Made by a program: the position numbers and the translations under genes
The notes under the pieces: generated by a model
The model's database searches: none
Seen by the model: the letters and a program-made list of their open reading frames with translations, nothing else
What the model was told of the DNA's origin: nothing
In this document: positions 38,609 through 63,465 of the stretch, one piece after another
Position numbering within the stretch: the first letter of the stretch is position 1
How the letters are laid out: every line of letters starts with the position of its first letter
Assembly (NCBI RefSeq): GCF_003344965.1
Contig: NZ_CP031194.1
Location: 7,254,001-7,318,000, forward strand
Reading direction: 5' to 3'
DNA from: Streptomyces paludis
Lineage (GTDB): Bacteria; Actinomycetota; Actinomycetes; Streptomycetales; Streptomycetaceae
DNA: 64,000 bases

Positions 38609-40353
38609 GCGTGGGTCCCTGGGTCGGTCGGGGCGGTCGGGGCGGTCGGGTTGGTCAGGTTGGTGGGGTGGGCCGGGCCGTTCGGGTTGGCCTGGTCGGT
38701 CCGGCGCTGTTGGCGCAGGACGAATCGCTGGATCTTTCCGCTGGGTGTCTTCGGCAGCTGATCGGTGAAGTGCACCGTGCGGGGATAGGCATGGGCGGCG
38801 AAGCGCGTCTTCACCAACTGCTGCAATTCAGAAGTCAGTTGGTCGGACGCCTCGGCTCCTTCCTGGAGGACTACGTAGGCTTCCAGAACCTCGCCGCGGA
38901 CCTCGTCGGGCGCGGCGACGACCGCGCACTCGACCACCGCGGGGTGGGTGACCAGGACGGACTCGACCTCGAAGGGGCCGATGCGGTAGCCGGCCATGAT
39001 GATCACGTCGTCGTCCCGGGACGAGAAGTGGAAGTAGCCCTCCTCGTCCACCCGGCCGACATCACCCGTGTAGTACCAGCGGCCGTCGGGGCTGAACTTC
39101 TCCGCGCTCTTCACCGGGTCGCCCTCGTACCCCTTGAACCAGGCCAGCGGACTCGCCCCGAGATCGGCCGCGATCCGGCCGACGGTGCCCGTGGGGGCGA
39201 TCTCGTCCCGGTCCTCGTACAGGACGCGCAGGCTCCAGCCGGGCATTGGATGCCCCATGGAACCGGGGCGCACCGGGCTTCGTAGCGAAGGGAGTTGGTG
39301 GTTGTTGACGAGCATGCCCGCCTCGGTCTGCCCGTAGTGGTCATGCACCTGGATGCCGAACGCCTCCTCGGCCCACGCGTTGATCTCGGGGGTCAGGGGC
39401 TCTCCGGCACTGGACGCGCGGCGCAGCGCCAGGCCGGCCGGCACCGGGACGCCGGAGGCGCGCAGCGACCGGTAAACGGTGGGCGCGGCGGTGAAGTTGG
39501 TGACCCCGAGCGTGTCCATCACCTGCCAGGTGAGCCCGGCGGAGAACCCGGAGTGCAGCAGAACACTGGGGACTCCGAGGCTCAGTGAGGCGATCACACC
39601 GAAGTAGAGCCCGTACGCCCAGCCCGGGTCGGCGGCGTTCCAGAAGACATCGTCCTCGCTCACACCGCAGCCGTACTCGGCGTAGAGCCGGAAGCCGGCG
39701 ATCGCCGCGGTGGGTACGACGACCCCCTTGGGGCGGCCCGTCGTGCCAGACGTGAAGATGTGCACGAGCGGCGCGTCCCCGCCCAGCGCGACGGCGGGAT
39801 GTCCCGGCGCGTGCGCGTCGAGCAGGTCGGCGAAGCGCAGGTCACCGGTGTGTCCCGTGCCTCCGCTGACGACGACGCGCCACGCCGCGTCGGCCGGGAT
39901 GTCCGCGCCCGGTGCGAGCTTCGCCCGCTGCGGCGCGTCGCAGATGACGACCTTGGTGTCACTGGCCAGCAGCCGCAGGGCGATCGCCGGGGGAGCGAAG
40001 GCGGTGAACAGCGGCACCGTCACCGCGCCGAGCCGCCAGATCGCGAGCAGGGCGACGAGATAGTCGACGCTCTTGCCCATCAGGGTCGCCACCCGGTCGC
40101 CCGGCCCGACACCGAGGCCGGCCAGGGCGGCGGCGAACCGCTCGGAGTCCGTCTTCAGCCGCCCGTACGTCAGCACGGTGGCCGAGAGATCCGGCTCGAC
40201 GACGGTGTACGCGACGGCGTCGGCCGGATGACCGTCGCAGAGCAGCCGGGCGACGGACGCGTGCGGATCGCTGTAGCGGGTGACCAGCTCGTGGACCCGG
40301 TCGAGCGGGTCGGCGGCTGATCCGGGATCCGGGCGGGGGCCGGAGAGGGCCAT
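38605..40353 (-). CDS. Acyl-CoA synthetase, AMP-forming (medium-chain/aryl type)
   Basis: A 582-residue ligase. Start 40353 is chosen because GAGG lies six bases upstream; ATG 40365 is close by. Motifs: [17 protein letters not shown] (P-loop), NAADPGWAYGLYFGV, YGQTEAG, YYTGDVGRVDEEGYFHF and TPSGKIQRFVL with the catalytic Lys. This set fits the ACSM/benzoate-CoA ligase-like group. The last 30 residues are a low-complexity tail of Asn/Pro/Thr/Ala repeats. First gene of the minus-strand operon; it makes the acyl-CoA for the hydratase and SDR, or possibly a starter for the NRPS whose gene begins 2.4 kb away. Confidence 0.92.
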   Translation of the reverse strand: MALSGPRPDPGSAADPLDRVHELVTRYSDPHASVARLLCDGHPADAVAYTVVEPDLSATVLTYGRLKTDSERFAAALAGLGVGPGDRVATLMGKSVDYLVALLAIWRLGAVTVPLFTAFAPPAIALRLLASDTKVVICDAPQRAKLAPGADIPADAAWRVVVSGGTGHTGDLRFADLLDAHAPGHPAVALGGDAPLVHIFTSGTTGRPKGVVVPTAAIAGFRLYAEYGCGVSEDDVFWNAADPGWAYGLYFGVIASLSLGVPSVLLHSGFSAGLTWQVMDTLGVTNFTAAPTVYRSLRASGVPVPAGLALRRASSAGEPLTPEINAWAEEAFGIQVHDHYGQTEAGMLVNNHQLPSLRSPVRPGSMGHPMPGWSLRVLYEDRDEIAPTGTVGRIAADLGASPLAWFKGYEGDPVKSAEKFSPDGRWYYTGDVGRVDEEGYFHFSSRDDDVIIMAGYRIGPFEVESVLVTHPAVVECAVVAAPDEVRGEVLEAYVVLQEGAEASDQLTSELQQLVKTRFAAHAYPRTVHFTDQLPKTPSGKIQRFVLRQQRRTDQANPNGPAHPTNLTNPTAPTAPTDPGTHA

Positions 40354-40365
40354 CGTTTGCCTCAT

Positions 40366-40801
40366 AACGGAACGGCGAAGGCGACCTTCGATTACGGGTA
40401 CGATTTCGCGTACGTTAGTACTGCGTGAAGTATTCATCAAGGGTGTGAACGGTGACGGCCCCGATGGATGTGATGTGTGGGCGCGGTGCGGTGCGGTGCG
40501 GTGCGGTGGGACGCGGGCGCCCATGCCGTCCGGCAAAGCGGCGCCGCCGAGTACGAGTGCGGTACGGGTACGCGTACGCCTGCGGACGCGTCAGCCCGTG
40601 GCGCCCTCGTTCCACGCCGTCTCCAGGAACTGCCGTGCCTGAGCGACGAGGAGACGGTCTTCCGGGGCGTTGCCACCGAACATCCTGTGACCTGCTCCGG
40701 AGCCCGGTTGCCAGCCGGCGGCGTGATGTGGGAGACCTGGGGGACACCAGTGATCAGGAGCGCGACGGCTCCGGCTGGCGAGGTATGAAGGGCTGGACGC
40801 C
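40366..40801. other. Divergent gene-free interval with a GGTGC pentamer repeat
   Basis: 436 bp between the acyl-CoA ligase and DUF89 genes. It contains about five tandem copies of GGTGC around 40485-40508 and, at 40545-40580, overlapping GTACG/CGTAC words. Short open frames have no ribosome site or known family. It should hold the promoters of both divergent genes; no consensus was recognised. Confidence 0.5.
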
Positions 40802-42103
40802 ATGGGAGACAGCAGCACCTACACCGCGGGTGAAGGGGACGGGCCCGGCGCCGATGCCGGGTCCGACGCTGGGATCGACGCCGGTTCGGCCGTCGCGGCA
40901 GACCTGCCGGTCATCACGGGCGGCGTGCCCGGCTCGTTCGCCCGGGGGGTCCTCGCCGACCGCCATCCCGCGCTCATCCAGCAGGTACGGGACGCCTTCC
41001 CGTACGGCCGACGGCAGCATGAGGCCCTCGACAGCCTTCTGGATGAGATCACCCATGGTGTCATCGAGCCGCTCGGCCCCGAGGACCACGATCACGAGCG
41101 CTGGGCGGAGTGGGGGCGGGGACACTTCGGGCGGTCCTGGTACGACGTGCCCTTTCTGTGGGCGGAGAGCTACTTCTACCGCAGGCTCCTCGGCGCGGTC
41201 GGGTACTTCGGTACCGGGCCGTGGCGGGGAGTCGATCCCTTCGCGCCGTTCAAACGGGCCGAACTGCGGGGCGAGGCGGTGGAGGAGGAGCTGCGGGCCC
41301 TGGATGTGTTGGCGGACGCGCCGGCCGAGAAGCGGGCGGAAGCGCTGCTCCTCGGCTCGCTCTGGGGCAACCGCGCGGACCTAGGCTTCCGCGTCTCGGC
41401 GGATGAGCGGGTGGGGGAGCGGGCAGCGGAGTCGGTCGCCGCATCGGCCGTCGACTCCGCGCTGGTCGCCGACGGCAGTCCCCTGCTGTGGCGGCTGCTG
41501 CCGGCCGGAAGCCCCTCGACCGTCGCGGTGGTGGCGGACAACGCGGGACGCGAGCTGATCCCTGACCTGATCCTCATCGACCATCTCCTTGAACACCGGC
41601 GCGCCGAGCGGGTCGTGCTGCACGTCAAGCCGTATCCGTACTTCGTCTCCGACGCGATGATGTCGGACGTGGTCGACTGCCTCCGCCGCCTCACCGAGGC
41701 GCCCGGCGAGGCGGGCCGGATCGGCGGTCGACTGTGGAAGGCCATGGCGACGGGGAGCCTGGAGGTCCGGGCCCACCCGTTCTTCTGTGCCCCTCTGCCG
41801 TACGAGGAGATGCCCGAGGACCTCCGCGCCGAATTCGCGGGCGCCACGCTTACCGTCCTGAAGGGCGACCTCAACTACCGCCGCCTGGTGGGAGACCGGC
41901 TGTGGAGCGCCACGGACTCCTTCGCCGTCCGTACGGCGTACTTCCCGGGAGCCGTCGCGGCGCTGCGCACACTGAAGTCCGACGTTGTGGTCGGCCTGGC
42001 CCCGGCGGTCTTGGACACCCTTGAGCACTCCGGCACCGCGTGGCGCACGAGCGGCACGCACGCGCTGATCCAATCGCGGAGGGCGCCCGAACCGCGGTTC
42101 TAG
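40802..42103 (+). CDS. DUF89/ARMT1-like damage-control phosphatase family protein
   Basis: A 433-residue protein of the DUF89 family, whose characterised members are metal-dependent phosphatases acting on damaged phosphometabolites or carboxyl methyltransferases. The metal/phosphate motifs are visible: VVADNAGRELIPDLILID (Asp-Asn) and VLKGDLNYRRLVGDRLW (KGD-N-R). About 30 N-terminal residues are Gly/Asp-rich and probably disordered. AAGGG lies ten bases before ATG 40802. It is monocistronic with no obvious tie to its neighbours. Confidence 0.9.
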   Translation: MGDSSTYTAGEGDGPGADAGSDAGIDAGSAVAADLPVITGGVPGSFARGVLADRHPALIQQVRDAFPYGRRQHEALDSLLDEITHGVIEPLGPEDHDHERWAEWGRGHFGRSWYDVPFLWAESYFYRRLLGAVGYFGTGPWRGVDPFAPFKRAELRGEAVEEELRALDVLADAPAEKRAEALLLGSLWGNRADLGFRVSADERVGERAAESVAASAVDSALVADGSPLLWRLLPAGSPSTVAVVADNAGRELIPDLILIDHLLEHRRAERVVLHVKPYPYFVSDAMMSDVVDCLRRLTEAPGEAGRIGGRLWKAMATGSLEVRAHPFFCAPLPYEEMPEDLRAEFAGATLTVLKGDLNYRRLVGDRLWSATDSFAVRTAYFPGAVAALRTLKSDVVVGLAPAVLDTLEHSGTAWRTSGTHALIQSRRAPEPRF

Positions 42104-42161
42104 ACGAGCGAACACACCGCACCCTGCGGAACCGCCGACCTGACCTGTGCGTCGAAGGGCC

Positions 42162-42527
42162 ATGACTGGGAGAATTGGACATGTCGTCGTCGCTGCCGCG
42201 CTGGGCGCTGCGGTACTCACGGGCTGTGCCACGGCCGAAGGGGCAGGCGGGACCGGCCGGGCGACACCGGACGCCCGGGCGATTCCCTTTGACCTCTATA
42301 CGCATTGCGGAATCGACGAGGCACTGGTCGGTTCGACGTACTTCGAAGCGGTTACTCCGCTTTCCGACGGTTCTGGGAACCCGCCCGCTGGATGGGGCAA
42401 CCCCACTCAGCGGGGCACGATGACGGTGACGTCCGAGAGTGCGGCCGTCTTCACGGATGACGCCGGGCACGAGGTCCACTTCCGTGCCCGGCCGGGTGCG
42501 AGCGCACCCAAGCGGGTCTGTGCGTAG
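42162..42527 (+). CDS. Small putative lipoprotein, unknown function
   Basis: A 121-residue protein. The signal peptide MTGRIGHVVVAAALGAAVLTGC contains a lipobox (LTGC, Cys22), so it should be anchored outside the membrane. The mature domain (FDLYTHCGIDEALVGSTYFE, then WGNPTQRGTMTV) has two further cysteines, one near the end. I do not recognise the family. GTG 42147 is an alternative start giving a more basic N-terminus. Confidence 0.7.
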   Translation: MTGRIGHVVVAAALGAAVLTGCATAEGAGGTGRATPDARAIPFDLYTHCGIDEALVGSTYFEAVTPLSDGSGNPPAGWGNPTQRGTMTVTSESAAVFTDDAGHEVHFRARPGASAPKRVCA

Positions 42528-42771
42528 GGTGAAAAATTGCCATCAGTGCGGATATTCCAGGTGTTTCGGCTTGTCGGTACTGACGGCGGATATGACAGAA
42601 CGGTAAACGGTCTTCGCAAATAAACATCAAACACCCTCTAAATGCCTACTTTGCCGAGGATGTTGACAGTGTCCGGTTCCGCTTGAGAGGGTTCCGCTGA
42701 TCAACATTGTTGCTTAATTTCTTAATCGGTGGCTCCTGGCATGGGGCGCGAGCATTGACCGAGGTGTGGAG
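42528..42771 (+). promoter_or_regulatory. A+T-rich leader of the five-module NRPS gene
   Basis: This 244 bp interval is clearly richer in A+T than its surroundings, notably around 42600-42660 and 42700-42730. TTGACA at 42663-42668 is a perfect -35 hexamer, but no clean -10 follows at 17-18 bp. GGTTCCGCT occurs twice in direct orientation (42675-42683 and 42690-42698), 15 bp centre to centre. GAGG at 42761-42764 lies seven bases before ATG 42772. No regulator gene is adjacent. Confidence 0.5.
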
Positions 42772-59715
<16,944 letters not shown>

Positions 59716-59762
59716 TACCGCACGCCTGATACTGCTACCTCTGAGTGATGGAATAGGACTGA

Positions 59763-59978
59763 ATGATGACGAACCCTTTTGAGGACCAGGACGCCACCTA
59801 CCTCGTGCTGAAGAACGAGGAGGGCCAGTTCTCGCTCTGGCCCACCTTTGTCGATGTGCCGGACGGGTGGGAGCCGGTCTTCGGGGAGGCCGACCGTCAG
59901 GCATGCCTCGACTTCATCGAGGAGACATGGACGGACATGCGCCCCAAGAGCCTGATCGACGCCATGAACGCCGGCTGA
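59763..59978 (+). CDS. MbtH-like protein
   Basis: A 71-residue NRPS accessory protein. The family core is intact: [32 protein letters not shown], and [19 protein letters not shown] with the conserved tryptophans. MbtH proteins bind adenylation domains and aid folding and activity. It starts 47 bp after the NRPS stop on the same strand; ATG 59763 and ATG 59766 are both possible. One or more of the five A domains probably need it. Confidence 0.95.
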   Translation: MMTNPFEDQDATYLVLKNEEGQFSLWPTFVDVPDGWEPVFGEADRQACLDFIEETWTDMRPKSLIDAMNAG

Positions 59979-60000
59979 GCGGCCCACCGGGCTCCGCCGT

Positions 60001-60043
60001 CGGCCTCCGGCTCCCCCGTGTACCGCGGGGGAGCCGGAGGCCG
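60001..60043. terminator. Very strong hairpin terminator after NRPS-mbtH
   Basis: CGGCCTCCGGCTCCCCC (60001-60017) pairs perfectly over 17 bp with GGGGGAGCCGGAGGCCG (60027-60043), 9-base loop. It lies 23 bp after the MbtH stop and closes the NRPS transcript. The rest of the gap to 60281 holds the promoter region of the lectin gene, including TGAGT-ACA-ACTCA at 60058-60070. Confidence 0.9.
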
Positions 60044-60281
60044 TTCGCGGTTACGCATGAGTACAACTCACCTGTAATACAAGCGACTTGATCTGGCGTC
60101 AGAGCCAGTGCACTATTGCCACCGGATACACAGCGGGCAAGCAACCGGCGGATACGTCGCACACTGCCTGGCGATCCCTCCCCCCGTGCCGTGCTCCTCC
60201 TCGACGGACGCGCGGGGTTCACGAGGTATGACGCGGCGTCTGCGCATTCGCTGCGTGTGCACAACGAAAAGAGAGCCCACC

Positions 60282-60746
60282 ATGACGAAGAGCAGAGTGT
60301 CCCGTTTCGCCCGCCTCGCCACCGCCGCCCTCGGGCTCAGCGTGCTGGGTATCGGACTGGCGCCCACGACGGCCAGCGCCGCGACCGGAATCATGCTGGT
60401 CCAGTCGGCCACCTGGCGGTGTCTGGACTCCAACTACTACGGAGAGGCGTACACCCGCCCGTGCAGCAGCTCGAACAGCTACCAGAGGTGGACGGCCACC
60501 AGCAAGAGTGAACTCAAGAACGTGGCCACCGGGGCCTGTCTCACCGCCACCGGCAACTTGATCTCCACCAGCACCTGTTACGGCAGCACCAACCAGATCT
60601 GGACCGAGGTGCCGGCCAGTAACGGCAGCAGCGTGCTGTTCAACAAGAGGAGCGGGCTCGTCCTGGACGGCAACGCGGCCGGCGCTGTCTACGCCCTGGC
60701 CAGCAACGGCGGCGCCTACCAGAGGTGGGTCCCCGCGTCGTCGTAG
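60282..60746 (+). CDS. Secreted ricin B-type (beta-trefoil) lectin-domain protein
   Basis: A 154-residue precursor. ATG 60282 follows GAAAAGAGAG. A Sec signal peptide ends at TTASA (about residue 33). The mature 120 residues form one ricin B-like trefoil with three Q-x-W repeats: YQRW (68-70), NQIW (105-107) and YQRW (147-149), plus paired cysteines in WRCLDSN/YTRPCSSSN and GACLTATGN/STSTCYG. No catalytic domain is attached, so it is a stand-alone carbohydrate-binding protein. Confidence 0.9.
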   Translation: MTKSRVSRFARLATAALGLSVLGIGLAPTTASAATGIMLVQSATWRCLDSNYYGEAYTRPCSSSNSYQRWTATSKSELKNVATGACLTATGNLISTSTCYGSTNQIWTEVPASNGSSVLFNKRSGLVLDGNAAGAVYALASNGGAYQRWVPASS

Positions 60747-60924
60747 TCCTGACGTCTCCAGCACGCGGTGTGTGTTCCCCGACAGCGGCAGCGGCAGCGA
60801 CACCGACACCGAGCCGCTGTTCACGGGGCCGGCCGTTCCCGGATTCGCTCCACGGACCGGCCGGGGCCCGCGTGCCAGAATGGCGACGCCCGTTCTCCGC
60901 CCTGACACCATCGAGGTTCCCGTC

Positions 60925-61593
60925 GTGTCCCAGCCCGCCGGCCGTGTACCCCAGCGAAGCAACGCACGGTCCAACCGGGCACGCATCCTGGCCACCGCGC
61001 GCCAGGAACTCGGGCGGAACCCCGATGTCACCCTGGAGGAGATCGCCCGCGCCTCCGGTGTCGTACGGCGCACCCTTTTCGGGCACTTCCCCGGGCGGGC
61101 CGCGCTGCTGGACGCGCTGGCCGAGGAGGCAGCGGAAGCGCTCCAGGCAGCCGTGGCGGTCGGCGCGAGGGGTACGGAGCCGGCCGAACGGGCGCTCGCA
61201 CACTTCTCGTTGTCGCTCTGGCCCGTGGGCGACCGGTACCGGATGCTTCTGGCACTGGCCCGGCGGGACCTCGGCGCGGAGCGTGTCGCCGGGATCCTGG
61301 CGCCCGCCCGGGTCAGGGCCACGGCCATCGTGGAGCGGGGGCAGCGGGACGGTGTGTTCCACTCCCAGCTGCCGGCCCCGGTGCTGAGCGCCGGTCTGGA
61401 GGCGCTGACGGTCGCGCTGCTGGAAGAGGTCAACTCCGGGGCCCTGGCGGACGACGGCACCCGGGTGGCCGTCACCACGCTCATCGCGGCCGGGGTGGCG
61501 GAGGAGCGCGCGCGGCTCGTGGTCGACGAGGTAGCCGCGGACGGGGTGGCCGTGGACGGGGTGGCCACGGCATCGGACACGCCGGTCGACTGA
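60925..61593 (+). CDS. TetR-family transcriptional regulator
   Basis: A 222-residue repressor. GTG 60925 has GAGG eight bases upstream; ATG 60880 adds 15 residues. The HTH lies near residues 15-60: ARILATARQELGRNPDVTLE, then IARASGVVRRTLFGHFPGRA. The C-terminal half is helical (AGLEALTVALLEEVNSGALA). Convergent with a DHA2 exporter whose promoter holds paired dyads, it is the likely repressor of that exporter. Confidence 0.88.
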   Translation: MSQPAGRVPQRSNARSNRARILATARQELGRNPDVTLEEIARASGVVRRTLFGHFPGRAALLDALAEEAAEALQAAVAVGARGTEPAERALAHFSLSLWPVGDRYRMLLALARRDLGAERVAGILAPARVRATAIVERGQRDGVFHSQLPAPVLSAGLEALTVALLEEVNSGALADDGTRVAVTTLIAAGVAEERARLVVDEVAADGVAVDGVATASDTPVD

Positions 61594-61669
61594 ACAGCGA
61601 TACCGCGCCGTTCACCCCGGCGATCGAAAGCCCCAGCGATCGAAGGACCCCCGCGCTCGGCTCCGGGGC

Positions 61670-63301
61670 TCAGGCGTCCACGGTCTCGGTCCGTGACCCG
61701 GTTGCCTCGGCGGCCTCGGGCGCCTCGGCCCTCTCCTCCCCGCCTCGCGCCGCGTGGTGTCCGCGGCCGGGCAGGACGGCGATGACGATCACGGTTCCGG
61801 CGGCCATGATGAGGCCGCCGATGAGACTGGTGTGGGCGATGGCGTGGGCGAAGGACTCGTGCACCGCCCCCAGCAGCGTCTGGGCCTGCTCGACACCGCC
61901 CTGGGGGTTCCGGGCGACCTGTTCGGCGACCGCGACACCGCCGCCCACCGAATCCTTGGCCGTGTCCATGGCCGCGGCCGGGAGCCGGCCGCCGGCCAGC
62001 TCCGTCAGCCTGTCCTTGTAGGACGTGGCGAGGAGCGAGCCGAGGATCGCGATGCCCAGGGAGGCGCCGAGTTCCAGCGCGGTGTCGTTGGCACCGCCGC
62101 CGACGCCCAGCTCGTCCTCCGGGAAGGAGCCCATGATGGTGTCGGTGGCCGGGGCGAGGCTCAGGCCGATCGCGAGGCCGAGCAGCAGCAGGGGCGCCAG
62201 GAAGCCGGTGTACGTCGAGCCCGACTCGATCTGCGTGAGCAGGAGGACGCCTGCCGTGCCGATCACCATTCCGGTGCCCACGACCAGCTTCACGCCCAGC
62301 CTCGGCGCCAGCCTGCCGGTGACCGCGGCGCCCACGAAGACCGCGCCGGCCAGCGGCAGCAGACGGATGCCGGTCTCCAGGGCGTCGTAGCCGAGGACGA
62401 ATTGCAGGAACTGGGTGGAGTAGTAGATCGAGCCGAAGGTGCCGAAGAAGAAGAACAGCACCGCGATCATCGAGCCGCTGAAGGGGCGCTCCTTGAACTT
62501 GCGGACGTTCAGCATCGGGTTCGGATGCCTCAACTCCCAGCCCACGAAGGCCAGCAGGCCCGCGCCGGCGACCACGGCCGCGCTGACCGGGCCGACGCCC
62601 CAGCCGAAGTGCGGGCCCTCGATGGTCGCGTACACCAGAGAGCCGACCGACACGATCGACAGCAGCCCGCCTATGTAGTCGATACGGCCCATGCCCGCCG
62701 CCTTCGACGGCGGTACGAGGAGCAGCGCGCCGAGCACGCCGAGGACGGCGACGGGCACGTTCATCAGGAACGTCGAGCCCCAGGCGTGGTGCTCCAGCAG
62801 CCAGCCCGCGGCCAGCGGGCCCGCGGCTATGGCGAGACCGGAGGTCGCGGACCAGGCGGTTATCGCCTTGGCGCGCTCGGCCCTCGGGAAGATCGCGACC
62901 AGCAGTGAGAGCGTGGCCGGCATGACGACGGCGGCGCCGACCCCCATGATCGCGCGGGCGGCGATGACCAGGTTGGTCCCGTCGGCCAGGCCGCCCATCA
63001 CCGAGCCGCCGATGAAGATCACCAGGCCCAGGACCAGGGCGCCCCGGCGGCTGTACTTGTCGCCGATCGCGCCGAGCACGAGCATCAGCGCGGCGTACGG
63101 GACGGTGTAGCCGTCGATGACCCATTGCAGATCGCTGCTGGACAGCCCCAGGTCCCGGGTCATGTCCGGCGCGGCCACGATCAGCGACGTGTTCGCCATG
63201 ACCACGATCAGCAGGCTCAGACACAGGACCAGCAGGGCCCACCAGCGGCGTGGGTAGGGCCCGGTCATCTTCTCGACAGGCGTGTTCGCGACGAGCGGCA
63301 T
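61670..63301 (-). CDS. MFS drug exporter, DHA2 family, 14 TM
   Basis: A 543-residue transporter. Typical features: VVMANTSLIVAAPDMTRDLG (TM1), LQWVIDGYTVPYAALMLVLG (TM2), GAIGDKYSRRGALVLG (loop motif) and WSATSGLAIAAGPLAAGWLL (TM5, motif C of antiporters). Fourteen hydrophobic segments are visible, with a charged C-terminal tail. GAGGAG precedes ATG 63301. It is likely a proton-drug antiporter controlled by the nearby TetR protein; substrate unknown. It lies 1.7 kb past the NRPS terminator, so export of the peptide is possible but unproven. Confidence 0.92.
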   Translation of the reverse strand: MPLVANTPVEKMTGPYPRRWWALLVLCLSLLIVVMANTSLIVAAPDMTRDLGLSSSDLQWVIDGYTVPYAALMLVLGAIGDKYSRRGALVLGLVIFIGGSVMGGLADGTNLVIAARAIMGVGAAVVMPATLSLLVAIFPRAERAKAITAWSATSGLAIAAGPLAAGWLLEHHAWGSTFLMNVPVAVLGVLGALLLVPPSKAAGMGRIDYIGGLLSIVSVGSLVYATIEGPHFGWGVGPVSAAVVAGAGLLAFVGWELRHPNPMLNVRKFKERPFSGSMIAVLFFFFGTFGSIYYSTQFLQFVLGYDALETGIRLLPLAGAVFVGAAVTGRLAPRLGVKLVVGTGMVIGTAGVLLLTQIESGSTYTGFLAPLLLLGLAIGLSLAPATDTIMGSFPEDELGVGGGANDTALELGASLGIAILGSLLATSYKDRLTELAGGRLPAAAMDTAKDSVGGGVAVAEQVARNPQGGVEQAQTLLGAVHESFAHAIAHTSLIGGLIMAAGTVIVIAVLPGRGHHAARGGEERAEAPEAAEATGSRTETVDA

Positions 63302-63404
63302 CGTCAGGCTCCTCGGCAGGAGGTGAAGCGGAGGCTTCGGGGTGTGGATTCGACGGAGAGGCGGGCCGTCGCCGGCAGTGGGCGCGACACCGGGAGCGCA
63401 TTAA

Positions 63405-63449
63405 TTGCTCACTGATGTGCAGATTAGTTTATTGCTCGCCGGTGTGCAA
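63405..63449. promoter_or_regulatory. Two TTGC...GCA operator-like dyads upstream of the DHA2 exporter
   Basis: TTGCTCACTGATGTGCAG (63405-63422) and TTGCTCGCCGGTGTGCAA (63432-63449) are two copies of the imperfect palindrome TTGCTC-N6-GTGCA(A/G), 27 bp apart. They lie about 105-150 bp upstream of the exporter start in an A+T-richer patch and probably bind the TetR protein at 60925-61593. Confidence 0.6.
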
Positions 63450-63465
63450 ATACCGATCGCCGCGC

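Noticed and set aside
40485..40508. GGTGC pentamer repeat as an operator array
   Set aside because: A short simple-sequence run with no dyad and no positional relation to a start; listed only as part of the interval.
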